Shown one piece after another: positions 46,930-59,149 of a stretch of 64,000 nucleotides of DNA. A program made the translations under genes and the position numbers. The DNA comes from Elephas maximus indicus. Lineage: Eukaryota; Chordata; Mammalia; Proboscidea; Elephantidae. The stretch spans positions 153,580,293 through 153,644,292 of the forward strand of contig NC_064819.1 in the NCBI RefSeq assembly GCF_024166365.1. Direction: 5' to 3'. A model generated the notes under the pieces. The model made no database searches. It was given only the letters and a program-made list of their open reading frames with translations, and was not told where the DNA came from. The stretch's first letter is position 1, and each line of letters begins with the position of its first letter.

Positions 46930-47570
46930 CTGAAACCAAGAATAACAGGCTATGACTATGACAGCTGGGTTATAGTTTCAATTCTGGCAGCTGGAACATC
47001 AAAAAATGCTAAAACCTCTTTTTTTTAAAAGAAGACCAAGTAATACGGAAACCACTGAAGGCAAGCATTGATTATGACTTTCAAACATAAATAAGATGTA
47101 ATCTTTGGATAATCAAACAAAACATGAATACACATATCACAATGCATTATCATTCTTGAGATCTTTGAAGCAAATGGTATGGAAAATACTGAAAAATGAG
47201 AAATTTTTCATTGCTGTAGCAATTTAATAACAAGGAGTCTGGCCCTATATTTACTTGAAACTTACTTCCAGAAGACATAGGACCTCAACTAAATAAAATT
47301 ACAAGTTATAGACGTGAATGATGAGAACAGTCCATACCTTGAAGATGTTGGAAAAATAAAGCAATCAAGGTGACTCCTAGTTACAACAGCATAAAGGAGC
47401 TATATGGAGATCAACTTTAATAGACCATACCAGCGTGGACTAGGAGTCAGAAGAACTGGGCTTTGGTCCTTCTTACCAGACATGAGACCACAAGCAATAT
47501 ATTTTACCTGAGTCTCAATTTTGTTATGTGCAAAATGGGGCAATCTTTTTGATCCCTAGTTCTATGTGAA

Positions 47571-48132
47571 TGTTAGGAATTATGGCAGATTACGTTTTCC
47601 AAAAATGGCCATCTCATCTTACATACTCTTTTATAACATGATATTGTCATTCCTCTATCAAGAGATGGGGTACCTGTTGTTGTCTCTTGACCAACAGAAC
47701 GCAGCAGAAGTAGTGGTGTGTAACTCCTCAGGCTAGGTAATAAAAGGCCTGCAGCTTCCTCTTTGACCTCTCAGGTTGTTCACTCTGGGGAAATCAGCTG
47801 CCATGCCTTGAGCACACTCATGCAGCCCTTTGGAGAGGTTCATGTGGAGAGGAACTGATGCCCCCAGCCAACAACCAGCATCAACTTGCCAGCCATGTCA
47901 ATGAGCTACTTTGGAAGTGGATTCTCCAGCCCCAGTCAAACTTTCAGATGACTATAGCCCCAGTCAACATGTGACTTCAGTTTCATGAGAGATCCCAAGC
48001 CAGAACTGCCCAGATGGGTAATCCCCAAATTCCTGATCCATAGAAACTGTGAGAGATGTTAAATGATTATTGCTGTTTTAAGGCACTAAAATTTTGGAAA
48101 TCATTTGTTACATAGCAACAGATAAAAATGCA
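47571..48132 (+). mobile_element. MLT1-like (ERVL-MaLR) LTR
   Basis: TGGCAGATTACGTTTTCC, CAGCCCCAGTCAAACTTTC-like text and GTTTTAAGGCACTAAAATTT...TACATAGCAACAGATA are the sense order of a MaLR LTR. No clear target duplication remains. Confidence 0.7.
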
Positions 48133-48144
48133 GGTACTATTTAC

Positions 48145-48302
48145 CCTGGTGGTATAGTGCTTAAGAGCTATAGGTGCTAACCAAAAGGTTGGCAGTTCGA
48201 ATCCACAAGGCGCTCCTTGGAAACGCTATAGGGCTGTTCTATTCTGTCATATAGGGTCACTATGAGTTGGAATCGACTCGACGGCAACATGTTTTGAGTT
48301 TT
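48145..48302 (+). mobile_element. AfroSINE, short form
   Basis: CTGGTGGTATAGTGCTTAAG...CGACTCGACGGCAACATG, flanked by TATTTAC at 48138-48144 and 48303-48309. Confidence 0.9.
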
Positions 48303-48769
48303 TATTTACTCTCAGGAAGATTCCTACTTTTAAACTCTTGACAAACCAAAGCAAATCCATATTATCCAAAGAGAGAACATAATCTCTACTGGGATGGATC
48401 TGTGTCCTTCCTATATTCTGTTAAATGCTTGGTGACAACCCTGTAGCATGTTTGAAAATGAGCGAAAGTAACAGCCACTAATGCAGAAGGTGAGAAGTGG
48501 AACCAGCTGCTGCTCTCTAGGGCCTTCTCAGCACCCATGAGGTACAGAACATAGGCCTGTGCCTTCCAGCAGTTTGTCTCTACTCTTTCCAAGGCTCTTG
48601 CTGATGATACAGCGACTTCTGAGGCTAGGTATTAAAAGGGTTCATTTCTGGTTATGTTTCAGAAGCTTCTGGAAAAAGGAAGATCATGCGCTGCTAGGCC
48701 AAGAAACAAAGTGTTTCCCAGCTCAGATTGCTTAATTCTTGCTTACATTAGAGTCTGCTTTAGGTAGAC

Positions 48770-48955
48770 TGGAGCCCTGGTAGTGCAGTGGTTAAGAGCT
48801 TTGCTGCTAACCAAAAGGTCAGCAGTTCTAACCTACCAGCCGCTCTTTGGAAACCCTATGGGGGCAGTTCTACTCCGTATTATAGGATAGTTTTTTTTTT
48901 TTTTTTTTTTTTCTGAGTTGGAATCAACTCGACGGCAACGGGTTTTTTTTGGTTC
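48770..48955 (+). mobile_element. AfroSINE, short form, with internal T-run
   Basis: TGGAGCCCTGGTAGTGCAG...GACGGCAACGGG, flanked by TAGGTAGAC at 48761-48769 and 48956-48964. About 23 T residues replace a few bases of the tail at about 48890-48912. Confidence 0.92.
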
Positions 48956-49010
48956 TAGGTAGACCAGCAGATGGCACTATAAATCTAAAAACTTCCTTCA
49001 AGCTCTAGCA

Positions 49011-49326
49011 CAGCGCTGTCCAATACCAATAAAATATGAGCCACAAATGTAATTTAAAATTTTCTAGTAGCCTTATTTTAATAAGTACAAATAGGTAAAA
49101 TTAATTTTAAAAATATATTTTACTTAACCCAATATCTAACAAATATTTTCAACATGTAATCAATATAAAAACTTATTTGTGAGATATTTTACCTTTTTTT
49201 TTTGGACTCAATTTTCAAAAATTCAAAGCACATTTTACATTCACAGCACATTCCCGTTCAGACAGGCCATATTTCAAGTGCTCAACAGCCACATGTGGCT
49301 AGCAGCTCCTGTATTGGACAGCACAG
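49011..49326. mobile_element. Non-autonomous hAT transposon
   Basis: The terminal inverted repeats are CAGCGCTGTCCAATAC on the left and, in reverse complement, CTGTGCTGTCCAATAC on the right. The 8-bp flanks CTCTAGCA (49003-49010) and CTCTACAA (49327-49334) differ at two bases, fitting an old hAT target duplication. Confidence 0.85.
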
Positions 49327-50740
49327 CTCTACAAGACTGAACAAACGGACTTGAGTGAACCTGAGTGACCAGAAAGATGGAAGACCTGGGTTTAGCTATT
49401 CAAAATATTTCTGGGTGAAAGCAACTCCTCTTTAGCATTTGTATGCTGCTCAGATTGCTGCTGTGTTAAATCTGTGTTCTTCAATGGAGTGATGATGAAG
49501 ATATTTTATCCTAAGCTAAGGCTTTTCCTTGGTAGCATCAGATGCAGGCAGACGTGACTCCAGATTCTGGCATTTGTGACTAGTTAATCCCCATGCACAA
49601 AAGCAAACATACTAAACGATCATTTGACTTTTCTGTGGCTGGGTGCAACTTCTTTGTCAGATCACTTCATTGCTATGAGCCTGCTCGACGTGGCATTTGC
49701 TGAAGCCTCCCAATGGGTGCTCTGATACAACTTCCACATGGTGAACTCTGCCCCATGACACCTGTAAAATTTTGGCCCAAGAAAGCAAAATTGCAACAGG
49801 GCACATTACAGCACTCTCAGTTCAGCCCGACTCCAACTGCTAAAGACGGGAGCCAGGACAAACAGCTCCTTGTTACGATCCCGGGAAAGAGCTTTGTCCA
49901 TGGGGCTGTGTTTGCACAGGGCTTATAATGATATGAAAGAATGTTTGATTTCCCTTTTATACTCTGTGGATAACAAACAGACACTCAGATCCTGGATGGA
50001 GCCTAAATAACACAGAGGTCTGTCTGTTAGAGACACGGATGTTTCAACACCAGGCAAGAGCCTTGTTTGTACAGCAGAGGTTGCGGCACTGCTGGGGCTT
50101 GTGGAGTTCCCCCCTCTGCTGACAACAAAGCAATCTGTTTCTGCTCTCAATTGTGTTTACTTATTTTCAGAAAGAAAATATACCTATAGCTCAGGCCACG
50201 GGGAAAGTCACACGGGCTTCTGCACCAAGAGCTACTGTATTTAAAATCATCCAGACGGCGAACATACAATGCTAGGGAAACAGGACAGAGGGCTGACAGG
50301 AAAAAAGGAAAAAATCAACAATGCTAGTTTCAAAGTCCTCAAAGCAAAAGGCTGTATAAAATTACAGCAGAGCTGTTGCAACTCAAGCTGCTCTTCAGAG
50401 GTCAAAGGAAAAGAAAATAGTCAGCAATAGACTTTCTTCCATGTGAAAAAAAACTCAAAAACCACGTTTCTTTCTAAAACGTTTTGTTTCGCCTCTAGAA
50501 AGGGAGGCTTTCCATTAACTAACAAAAGGGGAGCCCCTAAAGTGTTCTTGGAAAGCTGCAGTGATAGCTTTACCACACCCATTTATTACTTTCAGAGTAA
50601 GTTCCAAGCTCACAGACATGCTCCCTGGAGGCTGGAAGCAACCACTGACCCTTCAGTTCTCTCGCGGAGCTTGAAGAACATTCGACTCACAGGCTCCTGG
50701 GCACGCAAATGTTCCCCACCACCCCGCAAAAGAAACACAC

Positions 50741-50953
50741 ACACAAAACCAGTTGCTGTCAAGTAGATTCTGACTCATGACAATCCCATCTGTATCAGAG
50801 TGGAAATGCACTCTATAGGGTTTTCAATGATTGATTTTTTGGAAGTAGATCTCCAGACCTTTCTTCCCAGGCACCTCTGTCTGAGTAGACCTTAACCTCC
50901 TACCCTTCTGTTAGCAGCTTAGCGTGTTAACTGTTTGCACCACCCAGGGATTC
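50741..50953 (-). mobile_element. AfroSINE, long form B
   Basis: AACCAGTTGCTGTCAAGTAG, ATTTTTTGGAAGTAGATC and GCACCACCCAGGGATTC. Confidence 0.88.
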
Positions 50954-52705
50954 AGGGCTGAAAAGTCAGATAAAGCCAAAATACATTCCTTTCTTTCGGT
51001 GAGTTATTATAGCCCAAATAGGCCCAATAAGGCCTAACATCTTATTTATCATCTCTACACACACTTATTCTTCCAGGATTTTACTTCTCAGCACTGGCTT
51101 GTTTTTCATTCCCTGAATTCTCATAAACAGTGCAAAACGCCCGACTTGACAAGATGATGAGTCCTGCCAATCATCAGCATCGTCTATCAGAATGGCTTCC
51201 GGTTATATTCAGCCCACCACATGCAGCTCCAGTTAAGCGAGCTGCAAACACAGGTAAGGGCACATGTTATTTCCCAGGGCTGATTTCTCTCTTTGCCATG
51301 GGGCTGCTGTATAGGTGCTGTTGGCCCGCCACTCTGGTTCTCAGTAGAGACTCAAGAGTCAAGGTCAGCCACGAGTCAGCAGGCCAGGGGCCACGCCGGG
51401 CACTTGAGGCCCATGTCACAGGTTGCATAATATGCTCCTGTTGATTTTACCCAGTCCCAGAAGAATGCTGACTCTTCTCCCCCCTCTGGAGCACAGCAGG
51501 AGGACTAGGATCAGAGGACAGTTTTGAGCATTGTAGCTGCACCGCCCTGCTAGGTATTACCCAAGGGAGCGTTAGACCTGCTGGGGACTCCAGCTCTTTA
51601 GCAGTTAGTGACATGCATGATCCCTGCAGTGTACTGAGGGGCCTCTGGCCCCAGGGAAAGACAAAGAGTGAGGGGAAGCTGTGGTATCTGGATGGTGAAC
51701 ATAACCTTAATATGCTTCCTTGTGTGCTGTTTGCACCAGCGAGACGGAGGGCTGAATGAGAGATGCCACAGGCCGGAACCAGGATGCCAGCTCTCCCTTC
51801 TCACCAAGCAGAAACCTGCTCTCCACTTCTCTCCCCCGTCAACATCTACCCCATTCTGCAGCCAAAACCATCATCCTCTCTCTCAGTTTAAAAAAAGAAA
51901 AAAAATCATTTCAAAATTTAAGAAATACAACTTTTCAGAAAATTCAAACATGAGAAAAGAAGGGAATAAACATTCCCCACTCCCAACCATGACTCTCTTG
52001 CTCCGTGGATTTCCCTGCGATCTTTGTTCTCTCTGCATATCTTTTACAGAGCTGTCATCAGACAGTGCTATTTCTATCTTGCCTCACCATGGCCTCTTAA
52101 CACACATTTCACTTGTCTGATGTCTTTGATTTGCTGTGTGTGGGTTACTGGAGAAACAGGATGGAGCTACAGATTTTGCAGAAAGAGCCGAAAACAAGCA
52201 TTTATTTCCTCCAGAAATCCCAGAGGAAGACTGATTTATGACTATTTTTTCCTATCTCCTTTCTTGGTTTCACTACCAGATGTTGAGTAGAAACCACAGG
52301 AAAGAAAAGGGCAGGGTCAATCTAACACAACACCCTGAGGCAACTCATGAGCCTTTAACACCTATGCTCTTACAACAGCCTCAGATCCCCGTGAGTTATC
52401 AGGGAGGGATGGGGCACCCCTAAGACTGGTGCTGGAATTGAAACAGCTGGAATGGGAACAGCCAGCTCAGGGAGATCCAATGACAAAATCTTCTCTCCCA
52501 GACTAAGAAATGTTTCTTGCACAATTCCTTCTGCCCTCTCTTCTCTGGAATTGTTTCTGGAATAAACACAGGCCACCTGGGGTCTAGTCATGATCCTGCA
52601 ATTAATTAGCTGTGTGATCTCAGGCAGGTCATTCATTCTCTCTGCTAAACTTCACTGAGGATCTGTGAGTCAGAGGAAGATAATGCCGGCCCTACTGAGC
52701 TTACA

Positions 52706-52882
52706 AGAAGCCCTGGTGGTGCAGTGGTTAAAGGCTTTAGCTGCTAACCAAAAGGTCAGCAGTTCAAATCCACAGCTGCTCCTTGGAAACCCCTATGAGG
52801 CAATTCTACCCTGCCCTATAGGGTTGCTGAGTTGGAATCAACTTGATGAAAACGGATTTGGTTGTTTTTTTTTTTTTTGCTT
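52706..52882 (+). mobile_element. AfroSINE, short form
   Basis: AGAAGCCCTGGTGGTGCAG to GGATTTGG plus poly-T, flanked by AGCTTACA at 52698-52705 and 52883-52890. Confidence 0.93.
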
Positions 52883-53309
52883 AGCTTACAGGGTTGTTAT
52901 GAAGAATAAAATGGCATCATAGATAGTGAAAGTGCTTTGAAAAGTTTGAACTGCCTTATAGATACGACGTATTATTAGTATTACTATTTTCACTGATCAA
53001 CTCTATCTTTGTCCAAACATCCAGCATGCTTTGGTACTCCAGATGCTAAGAAAGTTTCTTCTATAAAACTGAAAACACTGTTTTAATTAGAAATACGGCT
53101 GACTTACTATGCCGGCCCAGCAAGGTCTTTTTTATTTAGCACACTAATTACAGGCATGTCTAAAAGCGTGTCTGATTCACTGAACTAAAAAACAATTGTA
53201 ACTTTTACATACGAAAGTTTCTTGAAGTCAGCATTGGGGTGGGAAGTGTTAAGGCTTAGACACAGCTCTTTTACTGTACATCATTTCAGTCTTTGCCCTA
53301 GACCTCATC

Positions 53310-53365
53310 TCTCTCTGTCTCTGTTGGTCTTCTCTCTCTCTCTTCCTCTCACACACACACATACA
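53310..53365. repeat. (TC)n/(CA)n microsatellite
   Basis: TCTCTCTGTCTCTG, then TCTCTCTCTCTTCC, then a CACACACACA run. Confidence 0.85.
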
Positions 53366-53534
53366 ATAAAACCAAGTCCAACTGATCAATATATTTGGGT
53401 GTGCAAATCAACTGTCTTTCTAGTGCTTCTTTACTAAGACCTAAAATTAATTAAAAGTGCGTGAGTACGCAACTTTCTAACCAAGAAGCTTACTACTTGG
53501 AAGATGCTTGTGACTTTTCCATAATTTCCAGATT

Positions 53535-54420
53535 TTATAAAAGAACCTACAAACCACAACGAGGTACCACTTCACACCCACTGGGATGGCAATAATAAAA
53601 AAGATGAACAATAACAAGGGTTGGTGAGAACGTGGAGAAATTGGATCCCTCATGCCCTGCTGGTGGGAATATAAAATGGTATAGCCACTCTGGAAAACAG
53701 TTTGGCAGTTTCTCAAAAGGTTAAGCACAGAGTTACCATATGATTCAGCAATTCCACTCCTAGATACATATCCAAGAGAACTAAAAATGCATTTCCACAC
53801 AAAAACTTGCTCACAGCAGCATTATTCATAAGAGCAAAAAAGTGGTAACAATCCAAATATCCATCAAGCAATGAATAGATAAATAAAATGTGGTATATTC
53901 ATACAATGGAGTATTATTTGAAAGAATAAAAATGAATGAACCTTGAAAACACTATGCTAAGCGAAAGAAACCAGACACAGAGGCCACATATTATAGGATT
54001 CAGTTTACATGACATGTCTAGCATATGGAGACCTGCCAAAAAAAAAAAAAACCTGCTGCCGTCAATTCCAACTCATAGCGACTCTATAGGGTAGAGTAGA
54101 ACTGCCCCATAGAGTTTCCAAGGAGCACCTGGAGGATTCGAACTGCTGATCTTTGGTTAGCAGCCGTAGCACTTTACCACCATGACACCAGGGTTTCCAA
54201 TGGAGACCTACAGAGACAGAAAATGGATTAGTGATTGCCTGGGGCTAAGGGGAAGGGGGAATGGAAAGTCATTGCTAATGAGTATGGGGTTTCTTTTTGG
54301 GGTGATGAAAATGTTCTCGTAATTGATAGTGGTGATAGTTACAGAACCAAGAACCACTAAACTGTACACTTTAGAAGGGTGGACTTTATGGTATGTGAAT
54401 TATATCCAATGAAAAAATAA
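53535..54420 (+). mobile_element. L1 3' end (ORF2 tail and 3' UTR), decayed
   Basis: GAGGTACCACTTCACACCCA, AACAGTTTGGCAGTTTCTCA, CAAATATCCATCAAGCAATG and TACACTTTAGAAGGGTGGAC are standard L1 order up to an A-rich end. A SINE is nested at 54035-54199. Confidence 0.9.
54035..54199 (-). mobile_element. AfroSINE, short form, nested in L1
   Basis: Complete in reverse complement with an A-tail reading as GCC plus A-run at 54035-54050. The flanks are ATGGAGACCT at 54025-54034 and 54200-54209. Confidence 0.95.
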
Positions 54421-54434
54421 ACCTGTATTAGATA

Positions 54435-54636
54435 TACCCATTGCCATCAAGTCTGTTCTGACTCACATCGACCCTATGGGACACAGAAGAACTGCCCCAT
54501 AGGGTTTCTGAGGCTATAATCTTTACGGAAGCAGACTGCTGCATCTTTCTCTTGCAGAGCAGCTAGCTGGTGGGTTCGAATTGCCAACCTTTTTGTTAGC
54601 AGCCAAGCACTTAACTACCGTGCCACCAGGGGGCTC
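54435..54636 (-). mobile_element. AfroSINE, long form A
   Basis: It keeps GGCTATAATCTTTACGGAAG and the CTCTTGCAGAGCAGCTAG block. Near-identical CCTGTATTA..ATA flanks occur at about 54422 and 54637. Confidence 0.9.
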
Positions 54637-54829
54637 CCTGTATTATATATATAAAAAAAAAAAATAAAATTCAAACAAATACACAGAAATGGAACTTTCC
54701 CTATTCTCACTCTCCTCAACTTTACTTTCATTTTTATCTTATTCTCTATACTGCATTTATTATTTATAACACGTAGAGTTGTGAAAAAAACTAAGGTCTT
54801 TTAAGGCATATTGTTCTGTGACTTTTTTT

Positions 54830-55850
54830 TTCCCTCTTAATATGACATTCATTTTTTCATCATTTGAAATAAGAAAAAAATTCCCAAGCTGATTTCTTAA
54901 TACAGTAAACCCAGAAGTCATAAAGAACAAGACTGATAATTTGCGTAAAATTAAAAAATTTTTTACACAGCAAAGGTACCATACAACAAAACAAGAAGAA
55001 AATGGAGGCAACACTTATGAGATAGGGTTAATATTCCTAATACTAAGGGTTTACAGTTCCTATACACTGATTTAAAAAAACCCAAATAACCAAAAGAAAA
55101 ATGGGCAAAGATATAAACAGGCAATTCAGAGAAAAGGAAATGTAAACAGTGAATAAACAGAAGGAAAGATGTCAACCTCATCAGTAGTCAGGGAAACACA
55201 CAAGAAGTCACCATTCTTTGCCTATTGGATTGGCAAAAATAAAGCAGAGTGGTAACAACCGACACTGGCAAGAGCAGGGGGAAATGGACACTCATAAGCT
55301 GCTGACAGATAAGTGAACTGCCACCCCCTTCTGGAACGGTAATCTGGTAAAAAAAAAAAGTAGTATTTAATAAATGGGCATAACCTTCTACCCACTAATG
55401 GGACTCTACTCCACAAAAATAAAAGCATTGCTACTAAAGATATGGTCCCCAAAAAATGTTTATTGCAGCAATATTTAGAAGAGGGGAAAAAAACTGGGAG
55501 CAACCAGAATGTATGTTTATAGGCGATGATTGAATGAATTGTGATTTTACGGAAATCATAATATTAAAGAAGCAGTCATTAGCCCTATAATGATTAACCT
55601 AGAGGTATGTACATCGCAGACAGCTACGTGGAAAAAGCAAGTTGCTGAGTAATTATACCGTATAATGCTATTAAAAATAAAACACACACCCCTATAATAT
55701 GATCATGCTTGTATATGATCGTAGGCACACAGAGAAAGCCTGTTAGATTTGGTATGTTAGGGGCTGGCGATGCTGTGCTTTATTATTAAAAAAAAGTATT
55801 TTTAAGAGGCTGATCACTGATAAAGGAAAACATTGTGCTAATTTGACTCA
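54830..55850 (+). mobile_element. Ancient L1 ORF2/3' fragment
   Basis: AAAAATGGGCAAAGATATAA, ACCTCATCAGTAGTCAGGGA, GGATTGGCAAAAATAAAGC and TTATTGCAGCAATATTTAG are L1 ORF2-end phrases. All frames are broken. Confidence 0.8.
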
Positions 55851-56630
55851 AGGGCACTGGGTTGGTTTTTTTTTTGGGTAATGTAAGCTATCTTCAAGGA
55901 AGATGGAGAAGAATTCAAAGAAGGTGTTACTTAACATGGCATAACTAGAACATCTTATAGAATACAAGGTATCTGACACTTGTTTGGCCTGATATTTGGC
56001 TCCTTATAGAAATGGAGGAAGAGAGATTGGAAAGGAGTGTAGACCTGTCAGTCTGAGATACCAGACTGGTGGCCAGCAAGAGGTAGAAACTCTTAGTTTT
56101 TGACTCGTGTCTCTTGGGGATTGCTTGGAAGAGAAAGGCACCTGTACTTCATACAAAAACAGATCAAGGCAGAATCAGCTCTGTTTCCCTTCTTCATTAA
56201 TGCCTCACATAACTGAGTGCCTCTCACAGAGGGAAATGAAGAAACATGTTTTATTTAGTCCTGTTTACATCTAACACTTTCAAAATTGAGTTATCACTGC
56301 TCTAGCTAATTGTGGAAATCTTGATTCCATAAGATAAGAAAGCAATGATAGCTAGGACAGAGTAGGCACTCAACAGATATTGGCTTCTTCTGGATCAGTT
56401 CAGGAAACAAAATTACGACTCAAATTGCACAGGATCTGACTACATCATCACTGGGGCCAACCCTTCTACTAGGGTCAAAGTAACTTCCAAAGGCAAGCCA
56501 TTAACTCAAAGAGGAAGCTGTCTGTAAGGGAGTCAGACTAAGCTTCTGAGACAGTTCTTGGAAAACCTAACCACCTCTAGAAAAAGTATAATGCCAAACC
56601 GGGAACCACCTTAGCTTTACCGTAACTGTT

Positions 56631-56833
56631 GCAGTTGTTGTTAAGTGCCATCGAGTCAATTCCAACTCATAGTGACCCCATGTGAGTGTAGAACTACCCC
56701 ATATGGTTTTCTAGGCTGTAATCTCTACAGGAGCGATCACCAGGCCTTTCTTTCTCAGAGCTGCTGGGTGGGTTCGAGCCATCGACCTTTCAGGTAGCAG
56801 CTGAGTGCTTAACGGTTTGCGCCACTAGGGCTC
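56631..56833 (-). mobile_element. AfroSINE, long form A
   Basis: GTTGTTAAGTGCCATCGAG at the tail, AGGCTGTAATCTCTACAGG in the middle, and a complete head (CGCCACTAGGGCTC). Confidence 0.92.
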
Positions 56834-57873
56834 TTGTCCAAAATGTACAACTGAGGAAGGCTAAAGGTGATTTCTGAAATGTGGAGAGCTTTGGCAAATG
56901 TCTGTTTTTTCCACTGTTTAGAAATGTAAACAAAAGATTGCTTTTGAAAAGTAAAAATAAAAACATTTAAAAAATCAGGAATATTTTCGCAGAAGAGACT
57001 AGTTCCGTTAATGACTATTTTATAGGCGGAGTGTGTCTTCCTTTTAGTTGGCGGAACTATTTTCAGTTCTAAGGTAGACAAATGATATGGACTGAACACA
57101 GGAAAAACACGTGCTTTTGTTGGGAGCTTTGAGTTCCAAGAAGCGACTTTAAGCTCTCTTTTGGGATAGAGGGGTAAAGAGAGATTTATCTTATACTGAC
57201 AGTTTCTTGAACATATATGCAAATGTCATAAAAACACAGCCCTTTTAGGCTGAGTGGAGGGGCTCTTTAGGGAGAAAGAAACACAAAGACAGCGAGGGAT
57301 TGGTCCTGCTGACTCTGCCGAGGAACTGGACCCAGTGACTAGGCTTCTGCATCATGCACGCTCATTCATGGTTTCAGGGGACAAAAGAAAACCTCACAAA
57401 GCTGCGGTCAGAGAGAGAGAATGAGTGAGGCAACCTTTTGCCGTTTGCATAAAACCTCAATCTTCTGGAGCCAGGGAGGGCTGTGAGTTTGCCTTGAGGC
57501 ACTGGGCACAGCCCTCCAACCCAGCTCTTGGGGAATATGGTGCATTCAACTGGCAACAGTTCCCCTTCAAATTTCCTTTCTGACTTTTTAGCTAAATTAA
57601 ATCATTTCAGTATTTTTCTTTCTCTGTTTCTGCCAGGCAGTAACAGAAGAACAGGGTCCAGGCTAGCCAACAAAGAAGAGGAAGTGACCACAGGGTACTT
57701 TTGCAGCCGGCACAGTGAGCTTTAGAATCTATTTTCGAAACACACCCAAACTAAAACCTCATGTGCTTCTTGTCAACCTTGCAGAGGTTGAACAATCCAC
57801 ACGTGGCTCTGTGAGAAACTACTTCGCCCCATGTGGCATTTCTGCTGACTGGTTTGGTTCCTAGCTTCTACCT

Positions 57874-58046
57874 GACCAGGGACTGGTAACATGCTTGGTT
57901 ACTAACCAAAGGTTTGGAAGTTGGAGTTGTCAGAGGCACCTCAGAAGAAAGGCTTGACAACTACTTCTGAAAAATCAGCCACTGAAAACCCTGTAATACA
58001 CAGTTTTACTCTGAGACATGTGAATCAGGGTTAACTTGACAACTGG
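57874..58046 (+). mobile_element. AfroSINE, long form B, diverged
   Basis: GGTTACTAACCAAAGGTTTG, the AGAGGCACCTCAGAAG block, AAAATCAGCCACTGAAAACC and AGTTTTACTCTGAGACATG. The head is degraded. Confidence 0.8.
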
Positions 58047-59149
58047 TTTAACTGGCTTAATATCCAGGGAGTGCAGAAAGGCAGCGAGGGCACTGGCTTA
58101 GAGGGGAACATACTTCGCTTCTTCCTATGTTTTGTGTGTGAACAGCTGTGAGGAGGGACTTCTGACTGAGTGGGCTCACTCCTGCTTCTGAGGCCAGTCC
58201 GAGACACAGGTGGCAGTCTCACGTTAGTTTCTTGCCAAATCACGACACAGACCTCCCTCAGAATCTTTCTAGGGAGCTGTCATGTTACTGGTGGAAGGGA
58301 AAACATGAGGGCTTCTATTCTTTTCTCTCTTCAGTCACGCGAGTCTTGCTCAGGCTATGGCTAGTATGGCTCCTGTTCCCTCCTCTCCAGTAATGGTAAG
58401 ACACAGAAGATCATTTGGGGATTTATACCTGGAAAGCACTTTGCTTTCGGTGTGGACAAAAACTGCTACTTAATCCCACTACTCCTCAAAAAGACTTCTC
58501 ATCATTTGTGGGGAGCCTGGGAAGGGATCCATGATACATTGATGCATGACACTGCCAGGGTGCTTCTGCAGTCACCCTGGACCAGGACGGATGACAAGCC
58601 GTTCACAACCTGCCTCATAATACACATCGGGCAGCCTTTGGGTCATCTGTTTACAAGTAAAACTTAAAGGATGCTGGAAAAGCACCTGTTTAGTGTTGAC
58701 CTATCTCATTTCAATCAGTTTTGAAAGAGATTCTACGTTTTCCTTCACACTGAAGGGTTGAAGAGCTGGATGAGGATGTGGACTACAGCATCCTTTCAAA
58801 GCAGATGAAGGAGAAAGGAGAAAGGCAGGAGGCGGCGGTGGGGTGGGGTGGGGATTTGAAGTACTTGAGCACACTTTCATGTATTAGCCTGACTTTTTCC
58901 ATTAAGTGGTTTGTCTCTGCTTATTGAACATTGAAATCTTGATCAAATATCAAATGCCTTCTAGGACAAAAGTGGTTAATTTGGAATTACCTTGAAGCAC
59001 GCTGCCTCCATGGATGGAGGAGGCAGTCTTTTTACTGTCACCTTTAATTAAGAACAATCTGGCAGTGGTGGGGGACAGGGAGAGGTACATGGTCCACATA
59101 AAGGACTGAGAGACTGGGTCACATGCTTGAATTTATGTGGGTTCCCTAC
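58040..59149. other. Intronic, no repeat recognised
   Basis: The region is unique-looking sequence just downstream of the large BACH2 exon. A G-rich run (GGCGGCGGTGGGGTGGGGTG and onward) lies at about 58831-58854. Confidence 0.5.

Larger units (their letters stand above)
46930..59149 (-). other. BACH2: BACH2 intron (12.2 kb)
   Basis: The intron runs from the GTAGGG donor (59149 downward) to the TTTCAG acceptor (46935-46930). Repeats are listed separately. Bases 49340-50735, 50960-52690 and 57250-57870 show no repeat I recognise and no splice-supported exon. A SINE-tail-like scrap lies at about 55847-55876. Confidence 0.9.

Noticed and set aside
59048-59149. Extension of the large BACH2 exon past 59150
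   Set aside because: The frame continues by chance into the intron; human BACH2 passes from DRGQE to VKLPF exactly at the GTAGGG donor.
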